From Erythroxylum novogranatense (taxonomy: Eukaryota > Streptophyta > Magnoliopsida > Malpighiales > Erythroxylaceae), in assembly GCA_029891385.1 (NCBI GenBank), contig CM057224.1:34539005-34603004 (forward strand): DNA of 64,000 bases, written 5' to 3'. The notes below the pieces were generated by a model. The model was not told the DNA's origin. It did not search any database and was given only the letters and a program-made list of their open reading frames with translations. The position numbers and the translations under genes are program-made. Shown here piece by piece: positions 56,832-64,000 of this stretch (the stretch's first letter is position 1; each line of letters opens with the position of its first letter).

Positions 56832-56842
56832 GAGGGGAGAAT
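56805..56842 (+). promoter_or_regulatory. stem-loop and polypurine tract of Tekay
   Basis: AAATTTCG-GGA-CGAAATTT (core 56806-56824) forms a perfect stem, extendable to 9 bp. It lies 18 bases before the 3' LTR and precedes the AGGAGGGGAG purine tract. Here it also encodes the last Pol residues (ISGRNF), so part of its conservation may come from the protein. Confidence 0.8.
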
Positions 56843-59098
56843 TGTAACATCCCGTCACCGATGGGATGTGAACAATTCCTCTCATACGTATTCTGTATAC
56901 GTATTTTGCATCTGTATTCATAGCCTCTGCATATTTGATAAATGTTCAGCATTTCATAAGCTTATGTATGTACATGCATGTATGGCGATTCAAGCGTGAT
57001 TGTGAAATTGGAGAATTGTGATTTAAAGTAAATTGTGTTATTAGTGAATTTGATATCTTAGAGCTTTGATTTATGAAATTAGAGAGTCAAATTGAATTTA
57101 GGAATTGAGAATTGAAATTTGGAGTCTGTGATTAGAGGTTTTCTATTTTGTGGAATTATAGGAATTTTTCGGAATTTTGGAGTATTAGGCTGGGACCGAA
57201 AAATGGCGTAGTGATTGATTAGTTTGATTTGGTTCGAATTTGATAGATAATTGATATGAGATAATTTAAATTATGATTTGAGGAATTAGGGTATAAACCA
57301 TTGGAATTCGGAGAAATTAAAATTAGAAATTGGATTGAGGTGGTTGGATTGGACTTGTGGCAATTGAAATTGCCAAACAAGCCTTAGTGAGTCTTAGTAT
57401 TTAAACCTTCCTCTTTGAAAATATGATCCACGATGTTTGTTTCTTCCTTGAGAAAATTGCTTTGATCTCCTTCTTCCTTGCGTGGATCTTAGTTTGGAGT
57501 TGTTTCTTGCTTTCTTCTTGCAAGTTAATCCTTCCTTACCCTTGATTAATCATCCCTTTGGCTTGGAGTTGGAAGAGAATGGTTTTGGGTGGATTTGGAG
57601 GAAACCGTGGATGTGCATGAGAGCGGGAGTTTGAGTTTTTCTTAGTATTCTCCAAGGGTTTAAGCCTGAATCAAGTAAGTTATTGCTTATTCATGTTTTC
57701 TATAGTTTGATTAAGGCATGAAATTAAGTGATCAATTGTTTAGGAAGTTAGAAATTTTCGGATGATATAGGTTTTAGGGAAAATGTGGATTTTGATTTGG
57801 GTGTTTATGGAATAATGCTTATTTGATGGATTGAAGGTTAGAAAAAATTTGTGTTAAGTTTATAATATTGTTTTGGAGTGTTTTGAATGAATTTGGATGG
57901 ATTATATATGAGAAATTTGGGAAATTTCTGGGTTTTCTGGCGAATCTGCGATCGCATACGTCATGTGTATGAAAGAACACGCCTTGTGACGAGCGAGAGA
58001 CGAGGCACGCCATGACGAAGCTGAGCGCGCCGCAATGAGGAATTTTGCGTACGCTGCGGCGAAGAAAGGATTGTTCGCCGCGGCAAGGCGAGCGGGCACC
58101 GCGGCGAAGGAACGGAGAAACAGGGCTCGCCGCAGCGAGGGAATGGACGCCGCGGCGAGGTAGATTGTTTTCCGACTTTGTAAATTGGAGATTTCTAATA
58201 ATTGGGGATTAGGAATTTGATGATGTAATTAGTTATGAATGTATTTCAATTTAGAGATTTTGAATTCGGGATTTAGAGTATGAGATCGGGAAATTCGGAT
58301 TTATGTCGGAAATGTCATAACATGCATAGTACGTAAATCATTTGATATTTGCATACTTGACTATTGAAATTGGTAAACTTAGTGATATTCGAATATTCTG
58401 GTTATTGTAGAGGCCCAAGTGGAGCGTCGATCCTCTGACGCAGCTGAGACTTCCCGACAGTAGCTCGGAAGTTTAGAGGTGAGTAACCTAGTTGGTTTCT
58501 CAATCTCTGATGTGCTTTGTATGTGAGCTATCTGTGATTGTGCTGTGAATTTGATATGGGATTTATTGCAACTGTGTGATTGTGATTTTATGAATTTCTG
58601 ATTTATGATGTGTTGCTTTGTACGCAATTCTGCGTAATGCATGAATTGGGTAAACCATCGATGATGGTTACTCATTGAGTTTCGCAAACTCACCCAAATT
58701 GCGATTATTTTTCAGGGCAGCGGTAGTGTGACTTCTAGTTCCAGATTTAGAGACTTTTCCTGCTGTGTGTGTGCCGGTGAGAGGAGCATGGCCCACAGGT
58801 CGGTCAGCTGGGGATCCTTTGTGATATTTTAGGGATGACTTAGATAGGAGTTATTACTGTCTATTTTGGACTTGTTCAGTTGTATATATGACAGGATATT
58901 GTATTTAGGGTTTATGAATGAAATGAGAAGTACTCTTTTGGTTTCAACTTTAGTGAAATTGATATTACTGCTTATATATTATTGATGCCAAGAGGTTTAT
59001 TCGAAGTGATTGTATCGTAGTGCACCCTCATCGTAGGGTATGTATCGGTAGGACCTACAGGCGTATCGGTGTATACTCTACGGTGAGAAGGTGCTACT
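56843..59098 (+). repeat. 3' LTR of the Tekay-like element (2256 bp)
   Basis: Matches 40237-42456. It ends GTGCTACT instead of GCGCTACA. The CpG-rich core (about 57945-58165) is longer than in the 5' LTR. Twin hairpins lie at 58652-58691, the candidate intron at 58479-58715. Confidence 0.93.
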
Positions 59099-59444
59099 GC
59101 GAAAGCGAGTACATTGCCGCTTGACGCAAAGAAAGGAAGGCGGTTTGGATCGAAGTTCATTCTTGAACTTGGTGTGGTTCCTAGTAGTGATGGGCCCATA
59201 CGGTTGTATTGTGACAACAATGGGGCTATTCTTGCGAGCGAAGGAACCAAGGTCTCATCAACGATCCAAACACGTACTCATGAGATATCACTGATCGGGA
59301 GATCATTGGTCGAGGTGATGTGCGAGATAGAGAGAATTCCACGAGCGAATATTGTTGATCCGTTGACAAAGCCATTGTCACGTAAGAGTTTTGATTCTCA
59401 TGTACTACTTTATGGTATTAGATATCAAGGCGATTGGCTTTAGA
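59099..59444 (+). pseudogene. copia RNase H, 3' part of the Angela-like element
   Basis: The frame resumes after Tekay with SEYIAA and continues with LYCDNNGAI and ANIVDPLTKPL, typical of the end of copia RNase H. It contains a stop after SEYIAA and a frameshift near 59225. The purine tract AAGTGGGAGAT (59447-59457) precedes the 3' LTR. Confidence 0.88.
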
Positions 59445-59457
59445 TCAAGTGGGAGAT

Positions 59458-61284
59458 TGTTAGAGTAGTGCCCTAAAGGCAATCGCCTTTAGCTCATTTT
59501 GTACAAATTTGTGTACAGTTTTTATAAATAAATAAAGAAAGGCATTTTTCATTACGTTGCTGTTCATTATTTATGAACTGATATTGATCAATAAGTAAAT
59601 TAATGAAGTCCATGATATATGACATTGCATGAAGGAAATTATGATGTGATCATACTACTGAGATTCCTATCATGTGTAATTATGTATCTAAATTATCCCT
59701 AGTCATAGGATTACTGAGACTGGACATCGGTAATCCGAAAAGACTAGCACATCTCAAGCTCCTTGATTTGATCAAGCAGTGGATCTCAGAAACTGTACAT
59801 ATGAGATATTTAGGGTTGAGATGTGGATGCTTGCTAGAGGTAGTAAGTACATTGGTTGATCTGCTATGAGATCATCACATGGATGTACTATTCTAATGTC
59901 AGTGATAATCTCATCATAGTATTGGTGCAAGTATCCTTAGACTTGAGGTACTCAAGGATATCTTGGATCTTGATTACGTGCTTTGACTCCATTCCTTGTT
60001 GCCTCGCGAGAGTCGCTCATAGGGTGGTGATTGGAGTGCAGTTTGAGGTATTCGAAGGTAATTGAGTAGCCAATAGAGGATTCACCACTTCTGTGATAGC
60101 AGAAGATGATACCCATGGCCTCTTATCAGGGTCATTACTTGGAAATCTCTGATCAGAGTACATATGTCACGAAGAGTGTCTTCATTGACATATTAAGTAT
60201 TAAGTAATGAGTCCCAGGACAAGAACTGAAATCACTTGGACTAGATTTGACGTAGTCAGTCTAGTAAGAGTTGACACATTGCCCATACTCATAACCAAGT
60301 GGGGTATAGCATGGTGAAAGGACGAATTGCACGGTAATTATCTATGGAAAGGTTCGTGATATGGTCCATGATGAATATATGTTTATTCATGAAACCAATT
60401 ACTTTCTGGTCAATTGGGGGTCATGATGTGTTGCTAGATACCGCTCATGACTTGCTTAGATTAAGTGTTGATCTAAGTGGCCAACATAACCGGGAACCTA
60501 ATGGGTCACACGCATAAGAGTGTCTCGGAGAATTTGTAAAATAGTTTTGGACAGAGATCCAATAAATGGAGAGCAATCGGATTAAATGGATCCCGATGAG
60601 ATCGAGATATGTCCCGATGAGATCGCGACATCGATATTGCTGAAAAATGTTTTCGGGGGTTTTTCCCATACCGAGACCCGGTAGGCCGATAGGACCGACC
60701 CCAGTGTGACTGGACCACTTCAGCATTTATTTATATATATATTTAATTAATTAATTAAGTAATTAATTAATTAATATATATATATATATATACTTGCAAC
60801 GTGGATGAAGGAGGAGGGGCTTAGTCATCTTAACTTTTATATATATATATATAAAAGGCTAACGTGGGAGCTTGATGACCATTAGCTTTTATATGTCTTT
60901 AAATGAGTTATAAGACATATAAAAGGTGAGAAGAAAAAAGGTGATCTACGGTGGCTTTTAAAGAAGGAAGGAAGGATTTTGAGAAAATCCAAAACATTCT
61001 CTCTTCTCACCAACGATCAAGCTTTCTTCTTCTCCAATTTTCATCTCCCTTCATCGATTCTTCCAAGCTCTCCAAGGACAAAGGTAGGAGCTAGCACTCT
61101 TTACTTTGTTCTAGCTATTCCCGGGTCAAAGGGTTTGTCCCGGTTAGGTTTTCCGATCTCTGCGTGGATACCGTTAGACTTTGTTATATAGTCACATGGA
61201 TCTTGGCTTTCGGGAAGGTCCCGGAACAAAATTTTTTTTTTCTGCACCGTGGGCATGTGATGCTCACACCGGGATTTTCCTACA
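59458..61284 (+). repeat. 3' LTR of the Angela-like element (1827 bp)
   Basis: Matches 32780-34659, with a shorter TA tract and a ~27-bp deletion near 61175-61190. It is followed by the ATGCA target duplication (61285-61289). Confidence 0.95.
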
Positions 61285-61289
61285 ATGCA

Positions 61290-63467
61290 ATCGTGATGAT
61301 GCAATTTAAATGCATTAATTCTCTCTTGATTTGAACAAAACAATGAGTGACTTATTTACTTTATTATAAACATGAACCCACCTGAATTCCTTGCTTACAA
61401 ACTTGTTTAGGAATGCCTTTCCTCTTGTTCCCCTTGCTCCTCTTTCCTCACTTGGTTTCCTTAACCAAATAACCAAAATTCCAATCAATTTGCGGTAGAA
61501 ATCGGAAAATCAAACTTTAACCATTCAAACTACAAGCAAAACTGAAACAAGAATTTCATGCTCAATTTCCATCCAAATTTGAAGATTCTTAGAGACTGAT
61601 TCAGAACTTCATTTCTTCATGAAACTTGTATCCCTATGTCTCTAGTGTACAAGGAAAAAAGAATCACCTCATTTGGACATCTACATCAAAAGTTATGCGT
61701 AAAATACTAAAGCATGTCGCAGGAGGAAAATGGCCGTTCGCCGCGACGAGAAGATGGTGGAGCGCGTCGCGACGAGCACGCGCGCTGCGACGAGCTCATC
61801 TGCAGGTCGCGACGTGCGACGGTGAGAAAGCTCCGAAACTCATTTTTTTTCACTTTTCTCAACCATAATCCTCCCATCTTTCAATTATAAACACATTTAA
61901 ACATTAAAACACCTCCTAAACTTCATTTCTAACCTCAAAATCATTCATAACAACAACATGATCATCAACCTTAAAAGATTTAACCATTTTTCCATAAACT
62001 TCTCCACAACCGAAACCTACACATTCTAAGCTATATTAGGGTTTCATCTAACCCAAACAAGAAGAAAACATCATACTTACTTGTTAGAGCTTCAATTCCT
62101 TCAAAATCTCCAAGGGTTATAAAACCCTAATTTCTCTTCTTCTCCCTTAAGCCACCAACGACACTCTCTTCTTTCTCCCTTCACTTTCACTCTTTCTTTC
62201 TTTTCTTCTTATAATTTCTTTTCATTTAAGCCTTAAATGAAGGAGAAAAGACCAATATGCCCCTCCATACAAGCCTTATAAACTCTTAGACTTATGTATC
62301 ATGCCCAGAATGCCCCTATAAAATCTTATCACTTTCATACCTCAATTCAGAAATTGAAAATCTTAGGGACTAAATTGGAATTTAATTCCTTCAGATAACT
62401 TGTAGTCCCATGCCTCTAATTTACTTAGAAACAATAATCGACTTTAGAATCTCTACAGCTCAAGATATCATCAAAATAGTGAAACTTGTTTAGAAAATAT
62501 CTAACTCATCTTGACTCAATCAATATCAGAACAATCATAATTTCCTATCATGATGTAGGTAATTGTCTTAGGAATCCAACGCTTTGAAAATCGGATTAAT
62601 CGGATGTCGGTCGGAAAAGTTAGAAGCAAAAGAGCGGCAAGGTGGATCACCTAAACAATAACCACAACTTGCAGAAATCTTAACTTCCTATTTCATGGTC
62701 CCTAAATTCCATACTTGACAGTAATAGGAAGATCAAAGCATAATGTAAAACTTTCATGAAGGGCTTAAAAGTAATTGCAACCTCTAACTAAAGTTCTGCC
62801 AGAATTTATGATCCTATATCACATATAAACTTCTAAATTCCACAACCAGAAATAATATTTTGTACATCCTTAAAAAGCTAGGATAAACTCCTATGATTTT
62901 CATGTAGATTACTAAACTCAATTCAAAACATATCTATCCATACTTTGTCTCAAATCACATTACACACCTAAATGTACACTTATGAATATTTTCACAATTA
63001 CTTAACTTTGACTGATCATAACTTTCACTCCCGATATCGAAAAATATCAAACTTGATGGTGACAGAAAACTTCCAACATAATCTACAAGTTCCATGAAGA
63101 TCATTTCTCAAATTCTACTTAAATCATAAAGTCAACTCTCTACTCTAAAAAGTCAACTTTCTCAATTCTTCATATTCTCATACTTTTTCCTCTATATTTC
63201 TTGATTTTTAACTTCCAATAATGTATTCGCTATCAATTTCATTTAAACTTAAAACCATACTTTAGCCCACAATTAATCATAGACATCGATAATAAAAGCA
63301 TATACACGCTTATACTCTCTCATCATCAACTTGCTAAATTCACCCTCATATGACAAAGCACATTCTTGAGTTGTCTTTTTCTTTGCACACAAATAATTCA
63401 CCAGAAATTCCTCATCTAATGTCACATTTATACTTCAAAAGTTTCAAGAAAAGTTCGGGGTCCAACA
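61290..63467 (-). repeat. right part of the outermost family B LTR
   Basis: Reading the minus strand from 63467: TGTTGGACCCCGAAC, then modules with CATGGAACTTGTAGATTATG (~63085) and GGGAGTGAAAGTTATGATCA (~63020), a TCCGACCGACATCCGATTAA-like block (~62600), the CpG core (about 61720-61830, TCGCGACG units) and the copia insertion site at 61285-61289. No gene. Confidence 0.82.
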
Positions 63468-63578
63468 TATAATACATAATTGTTAAATTTAAGAACGTGA
63501 TACAAGTGAGAATATTGGACACAAATGATGTTCAAGTGATACAAGGAGAATATTAGATGCAAATGATGATCACAGGTG
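63468..63578. other. short AT-rich spacer
   Basis: About 110 bp between the outer LTR and the CACTA terminus, with two diverged copies of a GAGAATATTRGAYRCAAATGATG-like block (~63511 and 63547). Confidence 0.6.
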
Positions 63579-64000
63579 CACTACAAGAATAATATACTAT
63601 TCACGACATTTTTTGATAAACGTCACAAATTGTTCAGACTTTTTGTGACGTTTAAAAAATATTACAAAAAGTTCCAGCTTTCTACGACGTTTTATGAAGA
63701 CATCCCAAATTTGTAACACTTTTCATGACGTTTTATCAATAAAACGTTGCGAAATGAAAACCGCGACGTTTTGTTGAAGAAAACATCGTGGAAGGCTTAA
63801 TTAAACCGTCTTGGTCAACCAGTTTTTCTTAAAACCTACCTCGAGCCCTTTCTTCATTTTCTACGCCCTTTAGCTCGACCTCTCTCTCTTACTTTCTTTG
63901 TTTCTTCTCTGAAACATCTCTTTTTGCTTTTGGTGTATGTTTTTTTTTCTTTTTCTGGGTTGGTTATATTGAAGATGCGTCAGTCTGCATCTAAGAAAAC
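63579..64000. mobile_element. CACTA (En/Spm-type) transposon terminus, runs off the window
   Basis: It begins CACTACAAGAATAATATAC, the plant CACTA terminal inverted repeat. Subterminal repeats GACGTTT and its reverse complement occur at about 63616, 63651, 63687, 63726, 63742 and 63764 on both strands, as usual for transposase-binding arrays. The 3-bp duplication would be GTG (63576-63578). After about 63840 the sequence changes to a CT-rich stretch that could be a transcribed leader. No coding region is visible before the window end. Confidence 0.82.

Larger units (their letters stand above)
40237..59098 (+). mobile_element. Tekay-like chromovirus (gypsy), split by LARD B
   Basis: The 5' LTR is 40237-42456 and the 3' LTR 56843-59098, both beginning TGTAAYATCCCGTCACCG. 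The primer site, gag, protease, reverse transcriptase, RNase H, integrase and a C-terminal chromodomain are present in gypsy order. The element lies in copia RNase H. Its flanks CCGAT (40232-40236) and GCGAA (59099-59103) match at only three of five bases, but the host reading frame resumes correctly. The reverse transcriptase is interrupted by LARD B (44695-54431). Confidence 0.93.
32780..61284 (+). mobile_element. Angela-like copia retrotransposon (hosting Tekay and LARD B)
   Basis: The 5' LTR is 32780-34659 and the 3' LTR 59458-61284, both starting TGTTAGAGTAG and ending TTCCTACA. The 5-bp target duplication ATGCA is perfect (32775-32779 and 61285-61289). A primer site, a ~2 kb leader, gag, protease, integrase, reverse transcriptase and RNase H follow. 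RNase H is interrupted at 40236/59099 by Tekay. The interior is heavily mutated; the lineage (Angela/TAR/Tork group) is judged by motif resemblance. Confidence 0.93.
31361..63467 (-). mobile_element. outermost family B LTR (old), split by a 28.5-kb nested insertion
   Basis: The plus strand begins TGTTGGGTCCCGG (31361) and ends CGGGGTCCAACA (63467), the reverse complement of family B LTR ends (44695-49209). After removing 32780-61284 and one ATGCA, about 3.6 kb of LTR remain (31361-32779 and 61290-63467). Shared blocks in reverse complement include GAGCT-GTAA-AGCTC then ACCC (32174-32187), the pyrimidine tract ending CCCATCTCCAG (~32147), TCCGACCGACATCCGATTAA-like sequence (~62600) and the 'fix-position' modules at 63000-63100. 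A GTAAGT donor lies at 62080 and a CpG-rich core at about 61720-61830. More diverged than LARD B, so older. Confidence 0.82.

Noticed and set aside
40232..59103. A perfect 5-bp target duplication for Tekay
   Set aside because: The flanks CCGAT and GCGAA agree at only three of five bases. The insertion is supported by host-frame continuity, not by a clean duplication.

Overview
This window is repeat-dense nuclear DNA from a flowering plant, most likely a eudicot. The evidence is plant-type LTR retrotransposons primed by initiator-tRNA-Met (TGGTATCAGAGC), chromodomain (Tekay-like) gypsy and SIRE- and Angela-like copia elements, a hAT transposon with plant GT-AG introns, an RTE-type LINE, a CACTA end, and one nepenthesin-type (CDR1-like) aspartic protease gene. 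That protease (28974-30299, +) is the only gene that looks intact. No bacterial, organellar, tRNA, rRNA or CRISPR features were seen.

Layout. 1-11687: a non-coding LTR retrotransposon ('LARD A', +) with ~4.2 kb LTRs and a 3.5 kb interior lacking gag or pol; its first ~220 bp lie upstream of the window. It sits inside the RNase H region of a decayed SIRE-like copia element (11688-17414, -), whose remaining 3' part should lie upstream of the window. 17415-18590: AT-rich spacer. 18590-19590: RTE-LINE remnant with a (GAT)n tail. 19740-28567: a second, LTR-less decayed copia element (+), split by a 5.2 kb hAT transposon (20280-25478, 8-bp target duplication AAAATACC) and by a 383-bp hAT-like MITE (27065-27447). 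28568-28873: a 153-bp tandem duplication abutting the promoter of the protease gene.

31361-63467 is a four-level nest. The outermost level is an old LTR of family B (-, 31361-32779 and 61290-63467). Into it jumped an Angela-like copia element (+, 32780-61284, perfect 5-bp duplication ATGCA). Into that copia RNase H jumped a Tekay chromovirus (+, 40237-59098). Into the Tekay reverse transcriptase jumped a family B non-coding element ('LARD B', +, 44695-54431) with 4.5 kb LTRs around an interior of only 720 bp. At 63579 a CACTA terminus begins and runs off the window.

The non-coding elements cannot make their own proteins. They share with Tekay a set of cis features: the same primer site, a stem-loop exactly 18 nt before the 3' LTR, a GT donor and AG acceptor arrangement in the LTR, a paired-base-conserving hairpin just before that acceptor, a CpG-rich core, and a ~180-bp modular LTR architecture. 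The likely working system is therefore a family of parasites mobilised in trans by Tekay-like proteins. The cis signals, rather than any gene, are the most interesting content of the window.
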